From the NCBI RefSeq assembly GCF_002799245.1, contig NZ_NEQV01000001.1, positions 1,109,000 to 1,172,999 on the forward strand: 64,000 nucleotides of DNA. The letters run 5' to 3'. The translations under genes and the position numbers were made by a program. The notes below the pieces were generated by a model. That model worked only from the letters and a program-made list of their open reading frames with translations. It was not told where the DNA came from and ran no database searches. Shown in pieces: positions 17,121-25,133 of the stretch. Positions within the stretch are counted from its first letter, which is position 1. Each line of letters starts with the position of its first letter. The stretch comes from Stenotrophomonas maltophilia (GTDB taxonomy: Bacteria > Pseudomonadota > Gammaproteobacteria > Xanthomonadales > Xanthomonadaceae).

Positions 17121-17211
17121 AACACCCCGCTGACCGATTTCACAGAATTCCCTCTTCAGAAAACCGGGCGACGGGCCGACAAGGAGATATCCCCTCTCCT
17201 TGCGTCGCCCC

Positions 17212-18066
17212 ATGCTCATCATCGTTGGATTCCTGGTCGTCATCATCAGCGTGATCGGGGGCTACCTCGGTGCCCACGGCCGCCTGGGTGCCCTCTGGCA
17301 GCCCTATGAGCTGGTCATCATCGGCGGCGCCGCACTCGGCGCCTTCCTGGTCGGTACCCCGGCCAAGACGGTCAAGCAGACCCTGCAGGCCATGGTGGGG
17401 GTGTTCAAGGGGCCGCGCTACAAGCAGCAGGACTACATCGATGTGCTCAGCCTGCTCTATGAACTGCTCAACAAGGCCCGCCGCGAAGGCTTCATGGCGC
17501 TGGAAGACCATGTCGAACGCCCGGCCGAGAGCGCACTGTTCGGCAACTACCCCAAGGTGCAGGCCGACCATCACCTGATCGACTTCATCACCGACTGCCT
17601 GCGCCTGATGATCGGCAGCAACATCGAGCCGCATGAGCTGGAGCCGCTGCTGGAACTGGAGCTGGAAAAGCACCATGCCGAGGCGATGGCACCGTCGCAG
17701 GTGCTGACCAAGGTCGCCGACGGACTGCCCGGTTTCGGCATCGTCGCGGCGGTGCTGGGCATCGTCATCACCATGGGCTCGATCGGCGGGGACATCGTCG
17801 AGGTCGGTGGCCATGTGGCCGGCGCGCTGGTCGGTACCTTCCTCGGCATCCTGCTGGGCTATGGCTTCGTCGGCCCGATGGCGGCCGCGATGGAGGCCCG
17901 CGCCGAACAGGACAGCCGCATCTACGAATCGGTGAAGACCGCCCTGCTGGCCTGCCTGCGCGGCTACAACCCGAAGATCGCGCTGGAATTCGCCCGCAAG
18001 ACGCTGCCGTCGAACGTGCGCCCGGCCTTCTCCGATTTCGAGCAGCACCTGAAGACGGTCAAGTAA
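17212..18066 (+). CDS. motA: flagellar motor stator protein MotA
   Basis: A 284-residue inner-membrane protein with four hydrophobic segments: MLIIVGFLVVIISVIGGYLG, ELVIIGGAALGAFLVG, LPGFGIVAAVLGIVITMGSI and VAGALVGTFLGILLGYGFVG. The cytoplasmic loop has the charged residues that touch FliG. With MotB it forms the ion channel of the motor. I prefer the ATG at 17212 because MLII matches the family N-terminus, although AAGGAG at 17181-17186 sits better for a TTG at 17200. GCCGACAA at 17175-17182 resembles the -10 of flagellar sigma-28 promoters, but no proper -35 is seen. Confidence 0.95.
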   Translation: MLIIVGFLVVIISVIGGYLGAHGRLGALWQPYELVIIGGAALGAFLVGTPAKTVKQTLQAMVGVFKGPRYKQQDYIDVLSLLYELLNKARREGFMALEDHVERPAESALFGNYPKVQADHHLIDFITDCLRLMIGSNIEPHELEPLLELELEKHHAEAMAPSQVLTKVADGLPGFGIVAAVLGIVITMGSIGGDIVEVGGHVAGALVGTFLGILLGYGFVGPMAAAMEARAEQDSRIYESVKTALLACLRGYNPKIALEFARKTLPSNVRPAFSDFEQHLKTVK

Positions 18067-18069
18067 GCC

Positions 18070-19008
18070 ATGGCCGAGAACAAGCCCACCGTCATCGTCC
18101 GTCGGGTCAAGAAGGCCGGCCACGCCGCCCACCACGGCGGTTCGTGGAAGGTGGCCTATGCCGACTTCGTGACCGCGATGATGGCGTTCTTCCTGGTGCT
18201 GTGGCTGATGGCCACCACCAACAAGAACGACCGTGCAGCCATTTCCGAGTACTTCCGCAACCCCAGCCCGCTGAGCGGGCAGAGCGCCAGGCCGGCACCC
18301 GGCATGGCCGGCCCGGGTGGCGCCAGCACCTCGATGATCAAGCTGGGCGGTGCCACCGACATCTCGCGGGGCAGCAGCAACGATCCCTTCCAGAACCAGA
18401 AGGAAGCGGTGCCGCAGCCGGTGGACCAGCAGCAGCGCGACAAGCAGCAGCTGGAAGCGCTGATGAAGGAACTGCAGGAAGCCATCAGCAGGAGCCAGGC
18501 GCTGGAGCCGTTCAAGGACCAGCTGCTGCTGGACCTGACCCCGGAAGGCCTGCGCATCCAGATCGTGGACAAGCAGAACCGGCCGATGTTCGACCTCGGC
18601 AGCGCCACGCTGAAGCCGTACACGCAGCAGATCCTGCACGAGCTGGCCAATTACCTGAATCACGTGCCGAACCGGATCAGCCTGACCGGCCACACCGACA
18701 TCACCGCCTATTCGGCTGCGCGCGGCTACGGCAACTGGGAACTGAGTGCCGATCGTGCCAACGCCGCACGGCGCGCACTGGTGGACGGCGGCCTGGAGGA
18801 CAGCAAGATCACCCGCGTGGTCGGCCTGTCTTCCTCGGTGCTGTTCGACAAGGCCGACCCGCAGAACCCGATCAATCGCCGCATCAGCATCGTGGTGATG
18901 ACCCAGGCCGCCGAAGCGGCTGCCCTGGCCGGTGCCGGCCCGCAGGTGGGGCTGTCAGCGCCCACCACCGACCCGGACGTACAGGCCGCGCAGGGGCCCG
19001 CGCACTGA
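18070..19008 (+). CDS. motB: flagellar motor stator protein MotB
   Basis: A 312-residue protein with one N-terminal membrane segment carrying the ion-binding aspartate (VAYADFVTAMMAFFLVLWLM, Asp32). It continues through a Gln-rich linker to a C-terminal OmpA-like peptidoglycan-binding domain (ISLTGHTDITAYS... NWELSADRANAARRAL... NRRISIVVM). It anchors the stator to the cell wall. It starts three bases after the motA stop, so the pair is one operon. A GGGGTCAGA palindrome follows directly. Confidence 0.96.
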   Translation: MAENKPTVIVRRVKKAGHAAHHGGSWKVAYADFVTAMMAFFLVLWLMATTNKNDRAAISEYFRNPSPLSGQSARPAPGMAGPGGASTSMIKLGGATDISRGSSNDPFQNQKEAVPQPVDQQQRDKQQLEALMKELQEAISRSQALEPFKDQLLLDLTPEGLRIQIVDKQNRPMFDLGSATLKPYTQQILHELANYLNHVPNRISLTGHTDITAYSAARGYGNWELSADRANAARRALVDGGLEDSKITRVVGLSSSVLFDKADPQNPINRRISIVVMTQAAEAAALAGAGPQVGLSAPTTDPDVQAAQGPAH

Positions 19009-19011
19009 ATC

Positions 19012-19050
19012 GGGGTCAGATCCCTTTCCACCGGAAAGGGATCTGACCCC
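19012..19050. repeat. GGGGTCAGA-family palindrome after motB
   Basis: A 39-bp perfect-looking palindrome (GGGGTCAGATCCCTTTCC, four-base centre, GGAAAGGGATCTGACCCC) four bases after the motB stop. It probably folds at the end of the motAB transcript. A TACAAT sequence at 19067-19072 may be the -10 of the next gene. Confidence 0.8.
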
Positions 19051-19105
19051 ACCTGCATGCGGCCGCTACAATGGGCGTCTTTCCGTTTCCAGGTGACCCC
19101 ACCCC

Positions 19106-19594
19106 ATGTCCCAGAACTCCAAGGCCAAGCGCGACAAGCGCAAGAAGCAGCAGGCCAAGCGTCCGTTCCTCCGCCTGAATGCGCAGCAGCAGGTGCAGAA
19201 CCATGCCGTGCTGACCAGCGAAGACGGCCAGGTGGTCGCGGCCATCGGCCTGCAGGGCCGTGAGTGGCTGCTGGCCATCGGCGGCCAGACCATGGGCAAC
19301 GCCGAGAACCCGGTACCGATGCTGGCCATGCTCAAGCACCTGGCCAACGTGCAGGAGAAGGAAGGCCGCAAGGTCAACCTGGAGTACTCCGAACTGCTGC
19401 AGAAGCTGCTGGACACCCTGGCCGCCGACGCTGGCCAGACCGCTGACGAGTACCTGGACAAGCTGGTCGCCGAGTTCGAAGGCGTCGACGCCGAAGAGGG
19501 CGAGGAAGGCGAAGCCGCCGAGGCCGACGTGGCCGAAGAGGCCGCTGCCGAGGCCACCCCGGCCGCTGACAGCGACAGCAAGCCGCAGGCCTGA
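19106..19594 (+). CDS. conserved hypothetical protein with basic head and acidic tail
   Basis: A 162-residue soluble protein. The first 20 residues are strongly basic (SKAKRDKRKKQQAKRPF), the middle is a compact domain (HAVLTSEDGQVVAAIGLQGR) and the last 35 residues are Glu/Ala-rich and probably disordered. No known domain is recognised. The charge split suggests nucleic-acid or ribosome contact, which is speculation. The DUF4031 gene follows after 13 bp and is probably coupled. Confidence 0.75.
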   Translation: MSQNSKAKRDKRKKQQAKRPFLRLNAQQQVQNHAVLTSEDGQVVAAIGLQGREWLLAIGGQTMGNAENPVPMLAMLKHLANVQEKEGRKVNLEYSELLQKLLDTLAADAGQTADEYLDKLVAEFEGVDAEEGEEGEAAEADVAEEAAAEATPAADSDSKPQA

Positions 19595-19607
19595 ACCGGC
19601 CACGGCG

Positions 19608-19883
19608 GTGACGGTCTACGTCGATGACGCGGTGCATCCCTGGCGCGGACAGCGCTGGGCGCACCTGATGGCCGACACCCTGGCCGAGCTGCACGCGATG
19701 GCGGCGCAGCTCGGCATCCCCCCGCGGGCCTTCCAGAACAAGGCCAGCGGCGCCCACTACGATGTCACCGCCGAACTGCGCGCTCACGCGATCGCACTCG
19801 GTGCGCGGGCGATTTCCCGGCACACCGACCGCGACCTGGTCAAAGCAGTGATCGCCAACGCGCGGGCGCAGTACCGGCCGTAG
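19608..19883 (+). CDS. DUF4031 domain-containing protein
   Basis: A 91-residue protein beginning (GTG start) VTVYVDDAVHPWRGQRWAHL and continuing MADTLAELHAMAAQLGIPPR with HYDVTAELRAHAIALGA. This matches the compact DUF4031 family, which has the conserved VYVDD and W-HLMAD blocks. Function is unknown. There is no ribosome site, so translation likely depends on the gene ending 13 bp upstream. The stop is followed at once by a run of SMAG repeats. Confidence 0.8.
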   Translation: MTVYVDDAVHPWRGQRWAHLMADTLAELHAMAAQLGIPPRAFQNKASGAHYDVTAELRAHAIALGARAISRHTDRDLVKAVIANARAQYRP

Positions 19884-19904
19884 GCGCGCTGCCGTTTGCC
19901 TCCT

Positions 19905-20085
19905 GTAGAGCCGAGCCCATGCTCGGCTGCTCTACGCGGACTGCAGCCGAGCATGGGCTCGGCTCTACAAGAGAACGGACTGCAGCCGAGCATGGGCTCG
20001 GCTCTACAAGAGAACGGACTGCAGCCGAGCGCGGGCTCGGCTCTACAAGAGAACGGACTGCAGCCGAGCGCGGGCTCGGCTCTAC
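19905..20085. repeat. SMAG element followed by 39-bp tandem array
   Basis: A plus-strand GTAGAGCCGAGCCCATGCTC element at 19905 is followed by four copies of a 39-bp unit. The unit is an inverted SMAG stem (GCAGCCGAGC...GCTCGGCTCTAC) plus the spacer AAGAGAACGGACT. Unit starts are at 19943, 19982, 20021 and 20060, an exact 39-bp period. The first two have CATG and the last two CGCG in the loop. Confidence 0.9.
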
Positions 20086-20107
20086 ATGCGCAGCGCTGCC
20101 GGCCCGA

Positions 20108-20650
20108 TCAGAACGGATCGCTGCCCAAGCGGATTTCCACGTTCAGCAACGAGCACAGCGCCAGCATCGCGTCATCGTCACGGGTCAGCGCCATCACACC
20201 GGTGAAGCCATCGCTGCCGGCATCCACGCTCCACAGCGTGTAGTTGTGCTCGCGCAGGCGGTCGAAAGCCGTGGACATCAACTGCACGCCGTCCAGGTCT
20301 TCGGTGAAGTCCTCGTCGTCCAGGTCGCCGCCCCAGTCCAGCTGCAGGTTGAAGCGCGCCGACAGCTCGTTCACCGCCGACTGCAGCGATTCCAGATCGT
20401 CACGCTCGACCTCGAAACCGGACTGCCAGGCGATGGCCGTGAACAGTGCCGGCAGCCAATCGCTGTCCGCCTCCAGCGGCTGCCCGTCCTCGGACAGCTG
20501 CTCGCGCCAGCGGTTGAACTGCTGCAGGGCCAGCTCCTCGTCGCCCGGGTTGATCAGCACCAGCAGGTTCCAGACCCGCGCCTCGAAGCCTTCTTCGTCG
20601 AAGTCGTGGATGTCTTCCTCGAAGTCGAAATAGTCGCTGTTGTCGGGCAT
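20108..20650 (-). CDS. acidic conserved protein (DUF6630-like)
   Basis: A 180-residue strongly acidic soluble protein starting MPDNSDYFDFEEDIHDFDEE. The segment WNLLVLINPGDEELALQQFN resembles the DUF6630 family, which is a tentative match. No catalytic motif is seen. The ATG at 20650 has a GAGGAAG site on the minus strand upstream. It is divergent from the DUF3297 gene. Confidence 0.7.
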   Translation of the reverse strand: MPDNSDYFDFEEDIHDFDEEGFEARVWNLLVLINPGDEELALQQFNRWREQLSEDGQPLEADSDWLPALFTAIAWQSGFEVERDDLESLQSAVNELSARFNLQLDWGGDLDDEDFTEDLDGVQLMSTAFDRLREHNYTLWSVDAGSDGFTGVMALTRDDDAMLALCSLLNVEIRLGSDPF

Positions 20651-20740
20651 GGCGGAACTTCCTCTGGGGCAGGCCGGCATTCTACGGTTTATCCTGTGCC
20701 GCTGAAGCCGGCCTTGGTGGCCGTCACTGTGAATGAAGCG

Positions 20741-20989
20741 ATGAGCGATACCCCTCCCGACCACCTGGCGATCAACCCGGCCAGCCCCTTCCATGATGCG
20801 CAGGCGCTGGAGCGCGGCGTCGGCGTGCGTTTCAACGATGTCGAGCGCGACAACGTCGAGGAATATTCGATCAGCGAAGGCTGGATCCGCGTACAGGCCG
20901 GCAAGGCCCGCGACCGCCGCGGCAACCCGATGACCATCAAGATCAAGGGCAAGGTCGAGGCATATTTCCTGGAAACGAAGCCCGAGTAA
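20741..20989 (+). CDS. DUF3297 family protein
   Basis: An 82-residue protein with the family blocks VRFNDVERDNVEEYSISEGW, IRVQAGKARDRRGNPMTIKI and KGKVEAYF. DUF3297 is a short proteobacterial family of unknown function. An in-frame GTG twelve bases upstream is an alternative start. It converges on the antiporter gene, with a GGGGTCAGA palindrome between them. Confidence 0.85.
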   Translation: MSDTPPDHLAINPASPFHDAQALERGVGVRFNDVERDNVEEYSISEGWIRVQAGKARDRRGNPMTIKIKGKVEAYFLETKPE

Positions 20990-21007
20990 GCGCGGCTCCC
21001 GGATCCT

Positions 21008-21046
21008 GGGGTCAGATTCCTTTCCTGCGGAAAGGGATCTGACCCC
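21008..21046. repeat. GGGGTCAGA-family palindrome at a convergent boundary
   Basis: A 39-bp palindrome, GGGGTCAGATTCCTTTCC to GGAAAGGGATCTGACCCC, with one mismatch. It lies between the DUF3297 gene (plus) and the antiporter gene (minus), where a bidirectional hairpin terminator would be expected. Confidence 0.8.
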
Positions 21047-21067
21047 GATCGACGGCGCCCGACAGCG

Positions 21068-22717
21068 TCATTCGCGCTTGCGCGATTCCAGCAGGTCCAG
21101 GTTGCGGATCAGGCGCCGCGAGATCTCATCGGAGATCACCCCGCGCCGGGTCAACCGGAACAGCTCCTCGCGCTCGGCATTGAGGCCGGCGCTGCGCAGC
21201 TGGCGGTAGCCCATCTCCATGCGCCGCACCTTCTCCGGGTCCACGTCGGGCCCGTCGTTGTCCTTCTCCAGGTGCCGCTGGTACAGCAGGCTCACCCGCG
21301 AGGCGGCGTCGTTGTACAGCTGCACGTTCTCGGTGTTCTGGTTCATCACCAGCTGCTGGCGCATGCGCTCGACCCCGGCCAGCGCGGCCTTCGACGACAG
21401 CCGGCGCGCCAGGTCCTCTTCCTTGCGCTCGCCCGAATCGGCGGGCAGCTGCAGGCCCTTCAGCAGCTGCGGCAGCGCCACGCTGGCGCCGATCAGCGAG
21501 AACAGGATCACGGCCGCCGCCAGGAAGATCACCAGGTCGCGTGCCGGGAACGCACTGCCATCGGGCAGGAACAACGGCAGGGTCAACACACCGGCCAGGG
21601 TGATCGCGCCGCGCACACCAGCCACCGAGGTCGCCACCACGATGCGCCAGTTCGGCGCCTCGCCGCGCTCCAGGCCACGGCGGCGCGCGCGCAGCAGGTT
21701 CCAGCGCAGCGACAGCCATACCCACAACAGGCGCAACGTGATCAACGCCAGGTTGATCACCACGACGTACACCACCAGCCACCACGCACTCTGGTGGCCG
21801 GATTCGTTCATGGTGGTCGTGGCGCGTTCGACGATGCCCGGCAGCTGCTCGCCCAGCAGCACGAACATGATGCCGTTGAAGCTGAACTGCAGCATGTTCC
21901 AGACCCCCGCACGCTGCACGCGCATGCTGCCGGAGACACGGCCGGTCAGCTCGACGTAGCTCATCGCGATACCGGCCGCCACGGCGGCGAGGATGCCGGA
22001 GGCATGGATTTCTTCGGCCAGCAGATAGGCCGCGAACGGGATCAGCAGGTTGACCAGCATCGCGGCACCCGGCTCTTCGCCGAAGCGGCGCCACAACCAG
22101 CGCTGGAACGTGGACACGCCCAGGGTGACCGCCACGCCCACGGCGAGGCCGGCCACCGCCACCCACAGGAAGGTCAGCGAGGCGGTGGCCAGCGAGAAGG
22201 AGCCGGTCATCACCGCCGCCACCGCGAAACGGAAGCAGACCAGGCCGGACGCATCATTGAGCAGCGACTCGCCTTCCAGGATGTGCATCAGTCGCTTCGG
22301 GATCGGTGCCTTGGAGGCGATCGCCCCCACCGCCACCGGGTCGGTCGGCGACACGATGGCCGCCAACGCGAAGCACACCGCCAGCGGCATCACCGGAATC
22401 ATCCAGTGGATCAGCAGGCCGGCGCCGATCACGGTAAACACCACCAGGCCGAACGCCAGTTCGAGGATCGCGCCCTTGTCGCGGAACAGGCCCTGCTTGG
22501 GGATGCGCCAGCCATCAAGGAACAGCAGTGGCGGCAGGAACAGCAGGAAGAACACCTCCGGCTCCAGCGCATGGCCGCGGTTGAACACCCCGGCGATCAC
22601 CGCACCCAGGCCGATCTGCACCAGCGGCAGCGGCAACGAGAACGGGAGGACGCGAACCAGGTAGCCGCTGGCGACAACGGCCACCAGCATCGCCAGGACG
22701 ACTTCAATGGTATGCAT
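21068..22717 (-). CDS. CPA1-family Na+/H+ antiporter
   Basis: A 549-residue inner-membrane protein with about twelve hydrophobic segments in the first 400 residues and a cytoplasmic C-terminal tail rich in charged helices (VERMRQQLVMNQNTENVQ, REELFRLTRRGVISDE). Diagnostic blocks are FLLFLPPLLFLDGWRIP, ALAAIVSPTDPVAVGAIASK, HILEGESLLNDASGLV and VAGVRGAITLAGVLTLPLFL, as in NhaP/YjcE-type CPA1 exchangers. It probably exports Na+ or K+ for protons. The start at MHTIEVVLAM has a CTGGAAG site. Confidence 0.93.
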   Translation of the reverse strand: MHTIEVVLAMLVAVVASGYLVRVLPFSLPLPLVQIGLGAVIAGVFNRGHALEPEVFFLLFLPPLLFLDGWRIPKQGLFRDKGAILELAFGLVVFTVIGAGLLIHWMIPVMPLAVCFALAAIVSPTDPVAVGAIASKAPIPKRLMHILEGESLLNDASGLVCFRFAVAAVMTGSFSLATASLTFLWVAVAGLAVGVAVTLGVSTFQRWLWRRFGEEPGAAMLVNLLIPFAAYLLAEEIHASGILAAVAAGIAMSYVELTGRVSGSMRVQRAGVWNMLQFSFNGIMFVLLGEQLPGIVERATTTMNESGHQSAWWLVVYVVVINLALITLRLLWVWLSLRWNLLRARRRGLERGEAPNWRIVVATSVAGVRGAITLAGVLTLPLFLPDGSAFPARDLVIFLAAAVILFSLIGASVALPQLLKGLQLPADSGERKEEDLARRLSSKAALAGVERMRQQLVMNQNTENVQLYNDAASRVSLLYQRHLEKDNDGPDVDPEKVRRMEMGYRQLRSAGLNAEREELFRLTRRGVISDEISRRLIRNLDLLESRKRE

Positions 22718-22834
22718 GCTTCTTCCAGGAAGCGGCGCGCGGGGAGGCTCGGGAGCCAGCGCCGGAAACCCGGAAAAAACTACCACATGCGGCCATGACC
22801 GCGGCGGCCGGAGCCGCCGCGCGTCAGCCCCGGC

Positions 22835-23623
22835 TCATGCCCCGTCGAAGCGGTACAGATCCATGGCGAGGAAGCCTGCATCGATACCGGCGTCGATGCG
22901 GCGTGCACCGAAGCGGTCCTCCCCGGCCGCGCCCATCGCGAAGAACAGCGGCAGCAGGTGCTCGTCGGTGGGGTGCGCGCGTTCGGCGAACGGCGCCTGC
23001 CGGCGGTAATCGAGCAGGGCCTGGCGGTCATCGGCGGCCAGGCGCTGCTCCACCCACTCGATGAAGGGCCGCACGTACGGCGCTTCCTTGCCGTCCTGGT
23101 AATCGCCCCAGTCGTGCAGGTTGTGGGTGATGCTGCCCGAGCCGACCAGCAGCACGCCCTGCTCGCGCAGCGGCGCCAGCGCGCGGCCCAGCGCGAACTG
23201 GTGCGCGGGGCCCAGCAGCGGCTGGATCGACACCGGTACCACCGGGATGTCGGCCTGCGGGCGCAGCAGCCGCAGCGGCACCCACGCGCCATGATCGAGG
23301 CCACGCTGCGGGTCGAGTGCCACCGGCAGGCCGGCAGCGGCGATGCGGCCGGCCACCTCTTCGGCCAGCGCCGGATCACCCGGCGCCGGGTACTGCAGTT
23401 CGAACAGTGCGCGCGGGAAGCCGCCGAAGTCGTGGAGGGTGGGCGGTTGTGGATGCGCGCCGACCAGCGGCTGCCGGCCCAGCCAGTGCGCCGAGGCCAT
23501 CACGATGGCGCGCGGCGCCGGCAGGTCGCGCGCCAGCTCGGCCAGGCGCACGCCGACCTGGCCCGGATGCAGGGCGGTCATCGGCGAACCATGGGAGATG
23601 TACAGCGAAGGCAGGCGGGACAT
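22835..23623 (-). CDS. DODA-type class III extradiol ring-opening dioxygenase
   Basis: A 262-residue protein of the YgiD/4,5-DOPA dioxygenase family. Likely non-haem metal ligands lie in LYISHGSPMTAL, VMASAHWLG, RGLDHGAWVPL and GSGSITHNLHDWG. Plant and bacterial members open catechol rings, but the physiological substrate here is unknown. It starts 31 bp after the doxX-like gene and is very likely co-transcribed with it under the divergent LysR regulator. Confidence 0.9.
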   Translation of the reverse strand: MSRLPSLYISHGSPMTALHPGQVGVRLAELARDLPAPRAIVMASAHWLGRQPLVGAHPQPPTLHDFGGFPRALFELQYPAPGDPALAEEVAGRIAAAGLPVALDPQRGLDHGAWVPLRLLRPQADIPVVPVSIQPLLGPAHQFALGRALAPLREQGVLLVGSGSITHNLHDWGDYQDGKEAPYVRPFIEWVEQRLAADDRQALLDYRRQAPFAERAHPTDEHLLPLFFAMGAAGEDRFGARRIDAGIDAGFLAMDLYRFDGA

Positions 23624-23654
23624 GGAATTCTCCAGTTGCAGGGTCGGGCGGCGA

Positions 23655-24065
23655 TCAGCGCGAACGCAGGGTCCACTTGCCATCGCCGACCAGGAACAGC
23701 ACCACCAGCGCCAGCGCCCAGAACGCCGGGTATTCCCAGCCGCCGCCAGCATTGGCAAAACCGAAGCCGTTGGCGCCGTGCACGGTGACGATGGTGCCCA
23801 GCAGCAGCGGCACGCCGATCAGGCCCACCCAGCGCGCATAGACGCCCAGCAGCAGCGCAGCGGTGATCAACAGCTCGACGCCGATGGTGAGGTAGCCGAG
23901 CACGCCGGGCAGGCCCAGCGACTCGAAGAACGCCGCCGTACCGGCCGGGGTGAAGACCAGCAGCTTGACCAGCGCATGGGCCAGGAACAGCACGCCCAGG
24001 GCCAGGCGCAGCAGAGTGGCGCCGTACGGGGCCAGCGGTGAAACAGGAGCGGTCGTTGCGTGCAT
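23655..24065 (-). CDS. DoxX family membrane protein
   Basis: A 136-residue inner-membrane protein with four predicted helices: ATLLRLALGVLFLAHALVKL, VLGYLTIGVELLITAALLLG, WVGLIGVPLLLGTIVTVHG and PAFWALALVVLFLVGDG. It belongs to the DoxX/YphA-like family, often placed with oxidoreductases and quinone or thiol stress genes. It is the first gene of a two-gene unit with the dioxygenase and is divergent from the LysR regulator. A candidate promoter is TTGAAA, 17 bp, TCGTAT inside the intergenic dyad. Confidence 0.88.
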   Translation of the reverse strand: MHATTAPVSPLAPYGATLLRLALGVLFLAHALVKLLVFTPAGTAAFFESLGLPGVLGYLTIGVELLITAALLLGVYARWVGLIGVPLLLGTIVTVHGANGFGFANAGGGWEYPAFWALALVVLFLVGDGKWTLRSR

Positions 24066-24099
24066 GGCGGAGCACCTTGAAGGGAGTGGACACAGGTTA

Positions 24100-24159
24100 T
24101 TGCGCCTTCACGGGCCGATAAATACGATCGATTGACCGTATTTATTTCAAAAGGCGCAA
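24100..24159. promoter_or_regulatory. nested dyads between doxX-like and LysR genes
   Basis: Two almost concentric inverted repeats fill this gap. The inner one is ATAAATACG (24118-24126) against CGTATTTAT (24137-24145), perfect over 9 bp with a 10-bp spacer. The outer one is TTGCGCCTT (24100-24108) against AAGGCGCAA (24151-24159), also perfect over 9 bp. The right outer arm ends two bases before the LysR ATG. The inner dyad has the size and AT content of a LysR operator. Confidence 0.6.
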
Positions 24160-24161
24160 CA

Positions 24162-25043
24162 ATGGACACTCTCGAAGCGATGCGCGTGTTCGTGGCGGTG
24201 GTCGAGCGCAATGGCTTCAGCGCCGCCGCCCAGGCCCTGGACATGTCCACTGCCGGCGTCACCCGCCAGGTCGCCGCGCTGGAGAAGCGCTTGTCCACCC
24301 GCCTCCTCCACCGCACCACACGGCGGGTCAGCCCGACCAGCACCGGTGCCGCCTACTACGCCCAATGCGTGCGCCTGCTGGCCGAGTTCGACGCGCTGGA
24401 GGCCAGCATCGGCGCGCAGGCGCTGGAGCCCTCGGGCACGCTGCGCATCAACGCACCGGTCAGCTGGGGCATCGCCCGTCTCGGCCCGCTGCTGGCCAGC
24501 TACCGCGAACGCTTCCCGCAGGTGGAACTGGACCTGGCCCTGTCCGACCGCCTGGTGGACATGGTCGAGGAAGGCTACGACGTGGCCATCCGCATCACCC
24601 GCGAGCCTGGCCCCACCCTGATCGCGCGCCGCCTGGGCGAATCGCGGGTGAGCCTGTGCGCCGCGCCGGCCTACCTGGCCGCACGCGGTACGCCACAGAC
24701 ACCGCAGGAGCTGCAGGCGCACGCCTGCCTGAGCTACAGCTACTGGGCCGCAGGCAGCCATTGGCCACTGCAGGGGCCCGCAGGAGAGGTGAAGGTAGCG
24801 GTGAGCAGCCTGCTGCACGCCAACAACGGCGATGTGCTGCGCGAAGCGGCGATCGCCGGCATGGGCGTGATCCTGCAGCCCGACTTCCTGCTGGAAGACG
24901 CGCTGGCCGATGGCCGCCTGGTGCGCGTGCTGCCGGAATGGGAGGCCTCGCCGATCGGGATCTTCGCGGTCTATACCAGCCGCAGCCACCTGGCACCGAA
25001 GGTGCGCAGTTTCATCGACCACCTGGTGGAAACCGGGGTGTAA
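24162..25043 (+). CDS. LysR-family transcriptional regulator
   Basis: A 293-residue regulator: N-terminal HTH (MDTLEAMRVFVAVVERNGFS, then AAAQALDMSTAGVTRQVAAL), linker helix and an effector domain starting PSGTLRINAPVSWGIARL. It is of the CrgA/DmlR-like group. Divergent orientation and a shared dyad point to control of the doxX-dioxygenase pair and of itself. An effector such as a quinone or aromatic compound would be a guess. AAGGCG is a weak ribosome site. Confidence 0.92.
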   Translation: MDTLEAMRVFVAVVERNGFSAAAQALDMSTAGVTRQVAALEKRLSTRLLHRTTRRVSPTSTGAAYYAQCVRLLAEFDALEASIGAQALEPSGTLRINAPVSWGIARLGPLLASYRERFPQVELDLALSDRLVDMVEEGYDVAIRITREPGPTLIARRLGESRVSLCAAPAYLAARGTPQTPQELQAHACLSYSYWAAGSHWPLQGPAGEVKVAVSSLLHANNGDVLREAAIAGMGVILQPDFLLEDALADGRLVRVLPEWEASPIGIFAVYTSRSHLAPKVRSFIDHLVETGV

Positions 25044-25057
25044 GGGCGCGTCCGCCG

Positions 25058-25130
25058 GTAGTGCCGGCCGCTGGCCGGCATCCGCCCATGGCCGGAATGC
25101 GCCCGATTGCCGGCCAGCGGCCGGCACTAC
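25058..25130. repeat. inverted SMAG dimer, GTAGTGCCGGCC type
   Basis: A plus-strand GTAGTGCCGGCCGCTGGCC unit at 25058 faces a minus-strand copy ending GGCCGGCACTAC at 25130, with about 25 bp between. The pair can fold as two hairpins or one long stem at the convergent ends of the LysR and phosphodiesterase genes. Confidence 0.88.
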
Positions 25131-25133
25131 CGC

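Noticed and set aside
17156..17182. Sigma-28 (FliA) promoter before motA
   Set aside because: GCCGACAA resembles the -10, but no TAAA is found at the 15-bp spacing, so I did not list it as a feature.
21272..22798. Long plus-strand His/Gln/Arg-rich frame opposite the antiporter gene
   Set aside because: Amino-acid composition (His, Gln, Arg rich) is typical of antisense frames of GC-rich membrane-protein genes.
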